From TK10-74A sp965263065 (GTDB taxonomy: Bacteria > Chloroflexota > Dehalococcoidia > Bin125), in assembly GCA_965263065.1 (NCBI GenBank), contig CBDHGH010000003.1, forward strand, positions 1,674,001-1,738,000: 64,000 nucleotides of DNA. The letters are read 5' to 3'. Of this stretch, positions 33,394-42,407 are shown piece after piece (within the stretch, counting starts at the first letter, position 1; every line of letters starts with the position of its first letter). The position numbers and the translations under genes are program-made. The notes under the pieces are model-generated. The model ran no database searches, was not told where the DNA came from, and saw only the letters and a list, made by a program, of their open reading frames with translations.

Positions 33394-34284
33394 ATGAGTG
33401 CGCGCATCATCGATGGCAAGGCCGTCGCGGACACGATCCGCGTCGAGCTGCGCAAGGAAGTCGAGTCCTTGCGGGCGTCTGGCGTCGTCCCGCGCCTGGC
33501 CGTCATCCTCGCCGGCGACGACGCGGCCTCGCTGTCGTACGTGACGGCCAAGCAGCGCGCCGCCGCCGACGTCGGCATCAGCGCCGACGTCCATCGCGTC
33601 CCCGCCGGCGACGACCCCCGCCTGGTCGAGGCCGGGATCGCGCGCCTGATCGACGGCCTCAACGCCGACCCCGCCCTGCACGGCATGATCCTGCAACTCC
33701 CCGTCCCCGAGGGCGTCGACGCCGACGGCCTGCTGCGCCGCATTGACCCGCGCAAGGACGTCGACGCGCTGCACCCCGAGAACCAGGGCCGCATCGTCAT
33801 CGGGCAGGCGCGCTACTACCCGGCCACGCCGCACGGCGTGCAGCAGTTGCTCGTGCGCGGCGGCGCCGACCCCGGCGGCAAGCACGTCGTCATCGTGGGG
33901 CGCTCCCGCCTCGTCGGGCTGCCGCTGGCCGCCATGCTGCTGCAGAAGCGCGCCGGCGCGAACGCCACCGTCACCGTCTGCCACACCGGCACGCCCGACC
34001 TCGGCGCCGTCACCCGCACGGCCGACATCCTCGTCGCCGCCGCCGGCCAGCCCGCCATGATCACCGCCGGCATGGTCCGGCCCGGCGCCGTCGTCATCGA
34101 CGTGGGCGTCAACCGCGTCGACGATCCCACCCGCAAGCGCGGCTACCGCCTCGCCGGCGACGTCGACTTCGATCGCGTCCGCGAAGTCGCTGGCGCGATC
34201 ACCCCCGTACCCGGCGGCGTCGGTCCCATGACCGTCACGATGCTGCTGGCCAACGTCGCGCGTGCCGCCCGCCAGAGCCGATGA
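33394..34284 (+). CDS. folD: Methylenetetrahydrofolate dehydrogenase / cyclohydrolase
   Basis: 296 residues. SLSYVTAKQRAAADVGI has the catalytic Tyr and Lys, MILQLPVPEGVD and DPRKDVDALHP follow, and VVIVGRSRLVGLPLAAM is the NADP site. PVPGGVGPMTVTMLLAN ends the protein. It interconverts one-carbon folates. Confidence 0.96.
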   Translation: MSARIIDGKAVADTIRVELRKEVESLRASGVVPRLAVILAGDDAASLSYVTAKQRAAADVGISADVHRVPAGDDPRLVEAGIARLIDGLNADPALHGMILQLPVPEGVDADGLLRRIDPRKDVDALHPENQGRIVIGQARYYPATPHGVQQLLVRGGADPGGKHVVIVGRSRLVGLPLAAMLLQKRAGANATVTVCHTGTPDLGAVTRTADILVAAAGQPAMITAGMVRPGAVVIDVGVNRVDDPTRKRGYRLAGDVDFDRVREVAGAITPVPGGVGPMTVTMLLANVARAARQSR

Positions 34285-34328
34285 CGCGGCGCCCGCGCGC
34301 CCGAACGAACGAAACGAACGGAGAACCC

Positions 34329-35490
34329 ATGCCGACCCCCGACGAACTCACCGCCCAGATCGACGCCCTGCGACGCCGCGTCGGCGACGTGCTGGAGCGG
34401 CTTTGACCTGACCGCTATCGAAAAGGAGGTCGCGCGGCTGGAGGGCGAGTCCGCCGCGCCCGGCTTCTGGGATGACGGCGCGCGCGCCCGTGGCCTGATG
34501 CAACGCCTCACCGGCGCCTCCCGCCAGGTCACGACGTGGCGGGGGCTGGAGTCCCGCCTCGACGACGCCGAAGCGCTGCTCGAACTCGCCGCCGAGGCGG
34601 ACGACGCGGCGTCGGTCGGCGAGGCCGTCGGCGAGGCGGCGGCCGAAGTCGCGACCGCGCGGGCGCAGTTTGACGGGCTCGAATTCGAGCTCTCCTTCGC
34701 CGGCCCCTACGACGACCGCGACGCCATCCTCGCCATCCACGCCGGCGCCGGCGGCACCGAGTCGCAGGACTGGGCCGAGATGCTGCAGCGCATGTACCTG
34801 CGCTGGTTCGAGCGCAAGGGCTTCGACGCCACGCTCGTCGACGTGGCCCATGGCGAGGAGGCCGGCATCAAGAGCGCCACCATCGAGGTGCGCGGGCGCC
34901 TGGCCTACGGCTGGCTGCGCAGCGAGCGCGGCGTCCACCGCCTGGTGCGCATCTCCCCCTTCGACCTCACGCACTCGCGCCACACCTCCTTCGCCCTCGT
35001 CGAGGTGATGCCGGAGGTCGTCGGCGCGGCCGAGGTCGAGATCAACAGCGACGACCTGCGCATCGATACCTTCCGCGCCAGCGGCCACGGCGGCCAGAAC
35101 GTGCAGAAGAACGACACCGCCGTGCGCATCACGCACGCGCCCTCGGGCATCGTCGTCGTCTGTCAGAACGAGCGCTCCCAGGGCCGCAACCGCGACTCCG
35201 CCATGAAGGTGCTCGAGGCGCGCCTGCTCGAGCGCGAGGTCGAGCGCCAGGAGGCGGAGCGGGCCCGGCTCAAGGGCGAGCACGTCGAGGCCGGCTGGGG
35301 CAACCAGATCCGGTCCTACGTGCTGCAGCCCTATAAGATGGTGAAGGATCTCCGCAGCGGATTTGAGACCTCCGACCCAGATTCCATCCTCGACGGAGAA
35401 CTGGATCACCTCATCTCGGCGTATCTGAAGTCACAGATCGGTTCCGGGACGGGTGCAGGCATCGGTGAGGCGGAGGCCTCGGACGACTGA
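34329..35490 (+). CDS. prfB: Peptide chain release factor 2, with +1 programmed frameshift
   Basis: About 386 residues. The first 25 codons (MPTPDELTAQIDALRRRV...) end in CTT TGA (34401-34406). A +1 shift on CTT continues as GAC CTG ACC and reads to 35490. A purine-rich GGAG at 34393-34396 lies just upstream as the usual Shine-Dalgarno stimulator. Functional motifs are the SPF stop-codon reader (RISPFDLTHSRH) and GGQ in SGHGGQNVQKNDT. The arrangement lets low RF2 raise its own synthesis. Confidence 0.95.
34392..34407 (+). promoter_or_regulatory. prfB +1 frameshift site
   Basis: CTTTGAC at 34401-34407 is the classic RF2 slippery and stop context, with GGAG a few bases upstream acting as the internal Shine-Dalgarno element. 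The in-frame UGA is the first stop after ATG 34329. Confidence 0.92.
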
Positions 35491-35512
35491 CGCCCGCGGC
35501 GCAGGAGGTAGC

Positions 35513-37174
35513 GTGACCCCAGCTGGACAGCCTCGCGTGTATTCCCTCGCTTCGGCGATCCGCTGGCCCGTGGCGGTCGCGCTGCTGCTGGCGATCGCCG
35601 CCGCCGCGCTCCTGCCCGCGCGCGCCGGCGCCCAGGCGCCGACGATCGTCGACACGACGATCGACACCTCCAGCTTCCCCGCCACGCTCACCTTCCGCGC
35701 CCTCGTCGACGACGGGGACGCCCTCGAGAGCGCCGTGCTCTACTACCAGGTGCCTCCCGAGGGGGCGATCACCCGCCAGCCCGCCGATCTCAGCGTCAGC
35801 GGCGTGGTCCGGCTCGAGGCCGTCCTGCCCACGAACACCGACCGCACCTACATCCCGCCCGGCGCGACCATCGAGTGGTGGTGGGCGCTGACGACGACCG
35901 ACGGCGACACCATCGAGACCGCGCGCAGCAACTACAGCTACGTCGATCCGCGCTACGAATGGAATGTCATCGCCGACGAGGCGCTCGAGCTCTACTACTA
36001 CGGGGACGAGTCCACGGCCCAGGCCCTGCACGAGATCGGTCGCGACGCGATCACGCACATGTCGCACGTGCTCGGCACGGAGATCGACTTCCCCGCCCGC
36101 ATCTACCTGTGGAGCAACGCCCAGGAGGCATTGGGCGTGGAGCGGGTCGAGAGCTCCCGCTTCGAGCAGCTGATCTTCACCGGCGGCACGCGCGTGCTCG
36201 CCGACCTCGTGCACGTCTTCGCGCCCGAGCCCTGGATCGTCGCGCACGAACTCACCCACATCCTCACCAAGCAGGCTGGTGAGGGCATCGCCGACCTGCC
36301 CGCCTGGCTCGACGAAGGCACCGCCACCTACGCCGAGACCGGCTGGCGCGCCCGCCGCGGCGTCGCCCTGCAGCGCGCGCTCGACAACGACGCCATCCTC
36401 AGCGTCCGCTCCATCGGCTCCAACACCAACACCCCCGGCGACGTCGACCTGTTCTACGGCCAGTCGGCCGACATCGTCACGGCCCTGATCGACGAGTTCG
36501 GCGACGAGCGCTTCGCCGACCTGTTCGCCGTCTTCAAGCGCGGCAGCACCGTCGACGACGCGCTGATGGAGATCTACGGCTTCGACCGCGAGGGGCTGGA
36601 CACGTTCTACCGCACGCAGCGCGGCCTGGAGGCGCGCGGCGATGTCGAGGACCGCTCGACCCAGATCGAGGATGAGCAGATCGGTCCCGCCGGGACGGAG
36701 CAGTCCGGGGAGGGCGCGCAGGCCGGCGAGGAGCCCGCGGACGCCCCCGCCGATGAGGCCGCCGATGAGCCCGCGGCCGACTCCGACCCGGAGGCCGCCG
36801 TGGACGAGGCCGACGCCGAAGCCGCCGAAGTGACCCTGGAGGGCCGGCAGCAGAGGATCGAGGCCTGGAACACCCGCGTGCGGCTGGGCCCGGCCTTCGG
36901 CCCCGGCGAGGGCCTGCCCTGGCCGGCGATCCTGACGGGCGCCGGCGGCGCGGCGCTGCTGCTGAGCCTGCTGGCGCTGTTCATCGCGCTGGGCCGTGGC
37001 CCGGCGCCGGCTCCCGTAGCGGGCCCCGACTCCGCCGCGCCGCCGCCCGGCCCGACCGACTCCCCGCCGCCGCCCCCGCCCGTCGCCCACGATCCCACCC
37101 CCGGCGGCGCATGGGCTGGCTGGCGCGGCGCGGACGACGACGCTCCCCCGCCGGACGAACCCGGCCCCGACTGA
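35513..37174 (+). CDS. Membrane-anchored metallopeptidase-like protein (peptidase MA family)
   Basis: 553 residues. Signal segment WPVAVALLLAIAAAALLPA, then an extracellular domain with the gluzincin motif VAHELTHILTK and downstream LPAWLDEGTATYAE, the third-ligand Glu region. An acidic/Ala/Glu-rich spacer (around residues 385-440) leads to a C-terminal membrane helix (GGAALLLSLLALFIALG) and a Pro-rich tail. GTG 35513 follows AGGAGGTAGC. It lies 22 bases after prfB. Substrate unknown. Confidence 0.8.
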   Translation: MTPAGQPRVYSLASAIRWPVAVALLLAIAAAALLPARAGAQAPTIVDTTIDTSSFPATLTFRALVDDGDALESAVLYYQVPPEGAITRQPADLSVSGVVRLEAVLPTNTDRTYIPPGATIEWWWALTTTDGDTIETARSNYSYVDPRYEWNVIADEALELYYYGDESTAQALHEIGRDAITHMSHVLGTEIDFPARIYLWSNAQEALGVERVESSRFEQLIFTGGTRVLADLVHVFAPEPWIVAHELTHILTKQAGEGIADLPAWLDEGTATYAETGWRARRGVALQRALDNDAILSVRSIGSNTNTPGDVDLFYGQSADIVTALIDEFGDERFADLFAVFKRGSTVDDALMEIYGFDREGLDTFYRTQRGLEARGDVEDRSTQIEDEQIGPAGTEQSGEGAQAGEEPADAPADEAADEPAADSDPEAAVDEADAEAAEVTLEGRQQRIEAWNTRVRLGPAFGPGEGLPWPAILTGAGGAALLLSLLALFIALGRGPAPAPVAGPDSAAPPPGPTDSPPPPPPVAHDPTPGGAWAGWRGADDDAPPPDEPGPD

Positions 37175-37211
37175 TTCTCAACGAGCAACGCGTACGCCCT
37201 GGGGGTCGGCC

Positions 37212-38162
37212 CTACTGCCCCGGCAGGATCAGGCCGCCCCGCGTGCGGCGCTCGGGCGGACCGCTGGGCCCCGGCCTCATCGGACCGGGCCCGCCCGGAC
37301 CGGGCCGGCCGGGCCCCCGCCCCCCCGGGCCGGGACCGCCGGGGCCGGGCCGACGGGGGCCGCCGGGCCCCGGGCCGCGCCCTCGCGGATCAAGACCGGC
37401 GGGACCCTGTCTGGGGGCGCTGGGCGGTGGTGGTGGCTGTGGCGGCTTGATCCCCGCGATCGACGCGGGGTCGATCGGGGGCAGGGGGGTCTCCTCGGGC
37501 CGGCTCTGCACGTCGAGGCAGAACTGCGCCAGCCCCTGCGACGTCGTCACGCCCGGGAAGCCGTGCCGGTCGTTGACCAGCGTCAGCGGGATGCGCGTCA
37601 ACTGCAGTTGCATCGCGACGTCCTGGCAGTCCTCGATCGCGAACACCGAGGCGTCGATCTTGTCCGACAGCAGCGCCAGCGCGAACGCCGTCGCGGCCGC
37701 CCGCGCCGACTCAGGGTGCTGGAGCGAGCCCACCACGCGCAGGTGCACCCGCGCCCGCAGCTTCTTGATCAGCGTCGTTAGCTCCGCGGGCGCCGCCGAG
37801 GGCTTCGCCGACGCACCCACGATCACGTCGATCAGCATTGACAGGTAGGCGCCCGCCGGCACGCCGTAGAAGCGCAGCGGGCGGTTGACCTCGCCGTGGA
37901 TGACGAGCCCCGGCACCCGCTCCGCGCCCCACTTGTCCGCCGCCGCCCGCTCGCTGTGGAAGTCATGCACGCGCAGCTCGAGCTCGTCGTGCAGCGCCGC
38001 GAGCTCCTGCAGCAGCTCCAGCGCCGGCGCGCAGCCCGGGCAGGGCTGGCGCCCCGGCACGATCAGCACGCCGTCGCTCTGGTGGAAGTAGTCGATCTTG
38101 ACCGGGCCCTGCAGGGTCTTCAGTCGCTGGGAGATCGCGGGGATGTATTCCGGCGGGATCAT
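37212..38162 (-). CDS. Thioredoxin-fold oxidoreductase (PDO-like) with Gly/Pro-rich tail
   Basis: 316 residues. Two thioredoxin folds: the first has a CPGC redox pair in PGRQPCPGCAPALEL (about 43), the second lacks a CxxC. This resembles the archaeal/bacterial protein disulfide oxidoreductase (glutaredoxin-like) group. Residues 230 to the end are a Gly-Pro-Arg low-complexity tail of GPG and PGG units. ATG 38162 is taken instead of the longer frame. It is encoded convergently with the membrane peptidase. Confidence 0.75.
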   Translation of the reverse strand: MIPPEYIPAISQRLKTLQGPVKIDYFHQSDGVLIVPGRQPCPGCAPALELLQELAALHDELELRVHDFHSERAAADKWGAERVPGLVIHGEVNRPLRFYGVPAGAYLSMLIDVIVGASAKPSAAPAELTTLIKKLRARVHLRVVGSLQHPESARAAATAFALALLSDKIDASVFAIEDCQDVAMQLQLTRIPLTLVNDRHGFPGVTTSQGLAQFCLDVQSRPEETPLPPIDPASIAGIKPPQPPPPPSAPRQGPAGLDPRGRGPGPGGPRRPGPGGPGPGGRGPGRPGPGGPGPMRPGPSGPPERRTRGGLILPGQ

Positions 38163-38243
38163 GGTCCTGACTCCAGATCGCGCAGCGTACCAGCGCTCAG
38201 CGGGCGCTCCCAGCAGAGCCAAGCGTCATCGCGGGATTCTCGG

Positions 38244-38438
38244 TTAGAGCTTGGTGAGCGCGGCGACGATGCCGGTCAACGCGATCGTCTGGAAGGCGAT
38301 GGCGCGCCAGAGATCCCCTTTGGTCGGTAGGTGACGGAGATCGGCGCGAAGATCCTCCTTGAATTGCAGAAGGTCCGCCTTCACTTGCAGAAGGTCATCC
38401 TTCGTCACGAGATTTCGCGGGTCAAGCGCCATGGTCAT
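38244..38438 (-). CDS. Small coiled-coil membrane protein
   Basis: 64 residues. An amphipathic helix with heptads (LLQVKADLLQFKEDLRADL) is followed by a C-terminal membrane helix (IAFQTIALTGIVAAL). This resembles the short coiled-coil/TM proteins annotated as DUF1640-like. AGGAG lies upstream of ATG 38438. Function unknown. Confidence 0.6.
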   Translation of the reverse strand: MTMALDPRNLVTKDDLLQVKADLLQFKEDLRADLRHLPTKGDLWRAIAFQTIALTGIVAALTKL

Positions 38439-38529
38439 TCCTGCGCTCCTAGTCTATCGCTCCGCGCGGTGTCGTGCGCGCACACTTGGATGTCAAGAAC
38501 GCCGGCACTCGAGGAGCGCATCGGCGAGC

Positions 38530-39444
38530 CTACCTTTCGGAGTCGGGCGGCTCGGCCCCGACATCGGACCGCGGCTCCGGGTAGCGACGCAGCGCCCACC
38601 AAGTCAGGCCCCAGCGCTGCAGCGCCGTGAGGTTGGTCAGCACGGCGAGGATCCACAGCACCGCCACGACCTCGCCCGAGAACAGCCCGATGGCCAGGAT
38701 TACGACCCGCTCGAAGCGCGTGCCCAGCCCCTCGCGGATGCGCACGCCGTACTCGCCCGCCTTCGAGCGCGTGTACGACACCAGCATCGCCCCGCCGATC
38801 GTGACGCCGATCAGGATCACCGCCTCGCGGTCGAACTGCTCCGGCGCGCTGAACCAGACCAGCAGCCCCAGCAGCATCGCGAACTCGCCCACGCGGTCGC
38901 TGACCGCGTCGAAGATCGCGCCCCAGGTGCTGGCGCGTCCCGTCGCCCGCGCCACGGCCCCGTCGAGCAGGTCGAACGCGCCCGCCCCCAGCATCACCGC
39001 CGCCGCCTGCCAGAACATCCCGTAGGCGGCCAGCGCCGCCGCCCCGCCCGTGCCCAGCAGGCCCAGCAGCGTGAGCATGTTGGGCGTCAGCCCCGTCGCC
39101 GCGACGCAGCGCCCCAGGAAGCCCGACACCCGATCGGGCAGCGCGTGCGGCAGCAGCGAGAGGTGCCGATCGCTCGGCGCGCGGCGCCGCCGCCGCAAGG
39201 CCTCTGCGGCCGGGGCCGGCGGCGCGGACGGGCGGGGTGGCGCGTCGGCCGGCCGGCCGACGGGGAACGTCTCGGCGGGCGCCGCCTCGATCGCGCGCGG
39301 CGCCGATTCGTACGCGGGGTCCGGCTGCGGGTCGCCGCGCAGCGCCCTGCGCCGCGGCCGCGGCCTTGGTCGCCCGCCCGCGTGCAGGATGCGATTGCCC
39401 GGCAGCTGCAGCCCGCTGCGCGATCGCCGGAAGGGCAGCTTCAC
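38530..39444 (-). CDS. CDP-alcohol phosphatidyltransferase (PIP synthase-like)
   Basis: 304 residues. The family motif D-x2-DG-x2-AR-x8-G-x3-D-x3-D is complete in FDLLDGAVARATGRAST... with WGAIFDAVSDRVGE following. Several membrane helices surround it, and a Pro/Arg-rich N-terminal extension of about 90 residues precedes it. It lies next to a GT4 gene and two acyltransferase genes, with inositol-phosphate synthase nearby, so phosphatidylinositol phosphate is a plausible product; PG or another alcohol cannot be excluded. It overlaps the GT4 gene by 4 bases. Confidence 0.85.
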   Translation of the reverse strand: MKLPFRRSRSGLQLPGNRILHAGGRPRPRPRRRALRGDPQPDPAYESAPRAIEAAPAETFPVGRPADAPPRPSAPPAPAAEALRRRRRAPSDRHLSLLPHALPDRVSGFLGRCVAATGLTPNMLTLLGLLGTGGAAALAAYGMFWQAAAVMLGAGAFDLLDGAVARATGRASTWGAIFDAVSDRVGEFAMLLGLLVWFSAPEQFDREAVILIGVTIGGAMLVSYTRSKAGEYGVRIREGLGTRFERVVILAIGLFSGEVVAVLWILAVLTNLTALQRWGLTWWALRRYPEPRSDVGAEPPDSER

Positions 39445-40676
39445 GACACGACTCTTGGCTGGGAAGGCTGCTCCGGCAGCGACGTGCGGGCCATCGTACG
39501 TTCCCCCGTGGCCGCCCGCCCCGCGCCCGCGTCGTCATCATACAACGGCCCATCCGACAGGGCCTCGTACAGCGACAGGAATCGCGCGCCCACGGTCGCC
39601 ACGTCGAAGTCCCGCGCCCGCTCGCGCCCCGCCGCGATCAGACCGCGGCGCAGCGGCTCGTCGTCCAGCAGCCGCTCGATCGTCGCCGCCAGCGCGGCCG
39701 GATTATGCGGCGGCGTGAGCAGCCCGTCGCGGCCGTCGCGCACGACCGCCCGATAGCCGGGGTTGTCGCCCGCCACGACGGGCGCGCCGGCGGCCATCGC
39801 CTCCGTCAGCACCAGCCCGAATGCCTCGCCGCCCGTCGCCGGCGCGACGAAGATGTGCGCGGCCTGGTAGTAGCGCGGCAGATCCGACGCCGGCACGGGG
39901 CCGGCGAAATGCACGTCGCGCCAGCCCGCCGCATCGACCCGCGCGCGCAGGGCGTCCCCGCGCCGACCGGTCGCCCCCACGACCACGAGACGCAGGTCGT
40001 CGTGCCGGGCGCGCAGTTGGCCGTAGGCGTCGATCAGATCGTCGAGCCCCTTGCGCGCCTCGGCCCGCCCGACGAACAGGATCACACGGCGCGTCGGCCC
40101 GCCGGGCCCCGGCAGCTCCGCCAGCTCCGGCGGCGGCGCCGGCGTCGCGAAGCGCGACAGGTCGGTGCAGCCCGGCACGATCGCGCACGGGCCGCCCAGT
40201 GCCGGCCCCGCGATCGCCCGCGCCGTCTCCGACACGGCGGTGCGCGCCGCCAGCCGCCGCGTCCAGCGACGCAGTAGCGGCCCCGTCAGCCGGTACAGCC
40301 GCGCGGCCGCCGGCTCGGCCGAGTGGAAGGTGCCCAGCAGCGGCGCGTCAGCCTGACGCAGGAACTGCAGCGACAGCATCGGCATCAGCGGCTCGTGCAC
40401 GTGTACGACGTCGTAGCGCTCGCGCCGCAGCAGCCGTCGCACCTGCGACCCCAGCCGCGGGTCGAGCGCGATCGGCGCCACCGTGCCGCCGCCCCGCACC
40501 CCGCGCGGACGGCCGATGATCGTCGCCTGCGGCGGCGTGCCGTCGCGCGTCGAGGCCGGCCCGATGAGCTGGACCTCGTGGCCCCGGCTGCGCACCCAGG
40601 CGGCGATGTCCATCGCGTAGCGGTTGACGCCGCCCGGCGCGGCGAGGTCGTAGGGCGTGACCATCGCGATCTTCAT
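39441..40676 (-). CDS. GT4-family glycosyltransferase (PimA-like)
   Basis: 411 residues. It starts as PimA does: MKIAMVTPYDLAAPGGVNRYAMDIA-type N-terminus, then VVHVHEPLMPMLSLQFLR, the VGRAEARKGLDDLIDAY nucleotide-sugar region and the EAFGLVLTEAMAAGAPVVAGD E-x7-E motif. PimA mannosylates phosphatidylinositol from GDP-mannose. The actual acceptor here is inferred from the operon (LPLAT, PHP, GT4, CDP-alcohol transferase). ATG 40676 is chosen. Confidence 0.88.
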   Translation of the reverse strand: MKIAMVTPYDLAAPGGVNRYAMDIAAWVRSRGHEVQLIGPASTRDGTPPQATIIGRPRGVRGGGTVAPIALDPRLGSQVRRLLRRERYDVVHVHEPLMPMLSLQFLRQADAPLLGTFHSAEPAAARLYRLTGPLLRRWTRRLAARTAVSETARAIAGPALGGPCAIVPGCTDLSRFATPAPPPELAELPGPGGPTRRVILFVGRAEARKGLDDLIDAYGQLRARHDDLRLVVVGATGRRGDALRARVDAAGWRDVHFAGPVPASDLPRYYQAAHIFVAPATGGEAFGLVLTEAMAAGAPVVAGDNPGYRAVVRDGRDGLLTPPHNPAALAATIERLLDDEPLRRGLIAAGRERARDFDVATVGARFLSLYEALSDGPLYDDDAGAGRAATGERTMARTSLPEQPSQPRVVS

Positions 40677-41428
40677 GGCCCGATTCTCATGGCGCGACGC
40701 GCCAGCGCCAGCGGCGTCGCGCCGAGGGCGCGGCCCTGCTGGGCCAGCAGCCGCCGCGCCCCGATCGCCCGCCACGACGGCCCCTCGCCCCACTCCGCCA
40801 CCGTCGCCCCGATCGCCAGCGCCCGGATCAGGTCGTCGATCGTGCGGCCCGGGAAGCGCGTCAGCGCCGCGCCGATCGCCTCCGGGAAGTGGGCGTCGCT
40901 GCCGCCCGTCTCGGCCAGCCCCCAGACCCGATTGCGCCGTCGCGCGGCCGGACCGCGCCGCCGGGCGGGCGGCGTCGGGTTGGCCAGCTCGATGCCGTCC
41001 GGCCGCGATTCCGCCGCCCCGGCCGCCAGCCGGTCGAGCGCCCGCCGCCCCGCGCTCAGCGGGACCAGCGCCAGCGGGTGCGCCACGATCGCGACGCCGC
41101 CCTGCGCGTGCACGGCGGCGATCGTCCAGGCCAGGGAGCGCAGCGGCGGCACGTCCGGCGTCGGGTTCCCTGCCCCGGCGCCGGGGAACAGCGCCAGCAG
41201 ATGGCCGCCGCGGGTCGTCAGCTCGACGCCGGGGATCACGCGCACGGTGCTGCCCGATCGCGCCGCCGCCTCCTGCGCCCGCAGGCCGCCGCGCAGTTCG
41301 TCGTGGTCCGTCACCGCCACGATGTCGAGGCCGGCGCGCGCCGCCCGGAGCAGCACCTCCTCGGCTGTCGCCATGCCGTCGCTGGCGTCGGTGTGGACGT
41401 GCAGGTCGGCGCGACCCAGGCGCGTCAC
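40673..41428 (-). CDS. PHP-domain phosphoesterase
   Basis: 251 residues. Metal-site motifs of the PHP family: ADLHVHTDASDGM, VAVTDHDELRG, IPGVELTTRGGH, VAIVAHPLALVP and ETGGSDAHFPE. Such proteins hydrolyse phosphoesters, including nucleotides. The GTG overlaps the upstream acyltransferase stop, and its stop overlaps the GT4 start, so it belongs to this lipid operon. Confidence 0.88.
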   Translation of the reverse strand: MTRLGRADLHVHTDASDGMATAEEVLLRAARAGLDIVAVTDHDELRGGLRAQEAAARSGSTVRVIPGVELTTRGGHLLALFPGAGAGNPTPDVPPLRSLAWTIAAVHAQGGVAIVAHPLALVPLSAGRRALDRLAAGAAESRPDGIELANPTPPARRRGPAARRRNRVWGLAETGGSDAHFPEAIGAALTRFPGRTIDDLIRALAIGATVAEWGEGPSWRAIGARRLLAQQGRALGATPLALARRAMRIGP

Positions 41429-42366
41429 GGCCGCGCCGCGGGACGGCCGTGCCCGGCCGGGTCGATGTAGGCGCTGTCGCGGCACGGCGCCCAGGGCGAC
41501 TCGAACAGCCGCCACTGATCGGCGTGGTGCGCCAGATGCGGCTCCATCAGCCGCACCAGGTTGGCGACGTTGACCCGCACGTCGAGGCCGGGGTTGTCGG
41601 AGCGCAGCGGCGGCTCGGTGGGCATGAATTGCACCCGGAAGCGATCGCCCCGCGCCGGCCCGGCCGCGCGCGGCGTCAGGCAGAAGAGCAGCGCCGCGTC
41701 GGTGCGCAGCGCCAAGTCGACGGCGCCGTTGGGGAAGCGCGCCTGCCGCTGCCGGAAGGGCACGCAGGAGCCGCCGCCCTGGATGTCGCGGTCGGCCAGC
41801 ACGGCCAGGATGCCGCCCGCCCGCACGTAGCGCACCGCCTCCTTGATCCCGCCGATCGTCGCCGGCATGGTGCGCAGCCCGCCCTCGCCCGACGGCGCGC
41901 GGCGCAGCGCCTCCATCGCGCGCATGCGCGGCCCGTCGGGCAGCGGCTCGACCAGCGCCGCGCACTCGAGCCCGACCGCCGGCAGCGCCCGCACGACGAA
42001 CTCGGCGTTGCCCACGTGCGCCCCCGCCACGACTACGCCGCGCCCCGCCGCGTGCGCCTCGCGCAGCAGGTCGAGCCCCTCCACGTCGAGGTGCGACAGC
42101 GCCGCCTTGGGCGTCATGCCCGACAGCCGCGCCATATCGACGTAGTAGGCGCAGTTCTCCTGGAAGACGCGCGTCGTGGCCTTGTCGAGCCGCCGCGGCG
42201 ACCACTCGGGGCGCAGGATCTGCAGGTTGGCGCGCACCGTCTGGCGGCGTCGCTCGGCGATCGGCGGCGCGATCGACCCGGCCAGCCGCGCCAGCGCGTA
42301 GAGCCACGCCGCGGGTAGCACGCGGGCCAATCGGTCGAGGACGAGCAGCGCCGAGGCGACGAACAC
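41425..42366 (-). CDS. LPLAT-family acyltransferase (PIM acyltransferase-like), second copy
   Basis: 313 residues. HtrB/LpxL-type layout: the segment VVVAGAHVGNAEFVVRALPA carries the HxxxxE variant of the catalytic box, ILAVLADRDIQGGGSCVPF is the second block, and an Asn/Arg-rich motif sits near the start (RQTVRANLQILRPEW). Related to the mycobacterial acyltransferase that loads a fatty acid on PIM. GTG 42366 is the best start though its ribosome site is weak. It lies 41 bases after the first LPLAT gene. Confidence 0.8.
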   Translation of the reverse strand: MFVASALLVLDRLARVLPAAWLYALARLAGSIAPPIAERRRQTVRANLQILRPEWSPRRLDKATTRVFQENCAYYVDMARLSGMTPKAALSHLDVEGLDLLREAHAAGRGVVVAGAHVGNAEFVVRALPAVGLECAALVEPLPDGPRMRAMEALRRAPSGEGGLRTMPATIGGIKEAVRYVRAGGILAVLADRDIQGGGSCVPFRQRQARFPNGAVDLALRTDAALLFCLTPRAAGPARGDRFRVQFMPTEPPLRSDNPGLDVRVNVANLVRLMEPHLAHHADQWRLFESPWAPCRDSAYIDPAGHGRPAARP

Positions 42367-42407
42367 GCGCCCGATGGTACGCCATCGCGGCGCGCCCGGC
42401 TGGCCCC

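Noticed and set aside
34498..35490. prfB starting at internal ATG 34498
   Set aside because: The upstream frame and CTTTGAC site give the full N-terminal domain of RF2. The internal start would truncate it.
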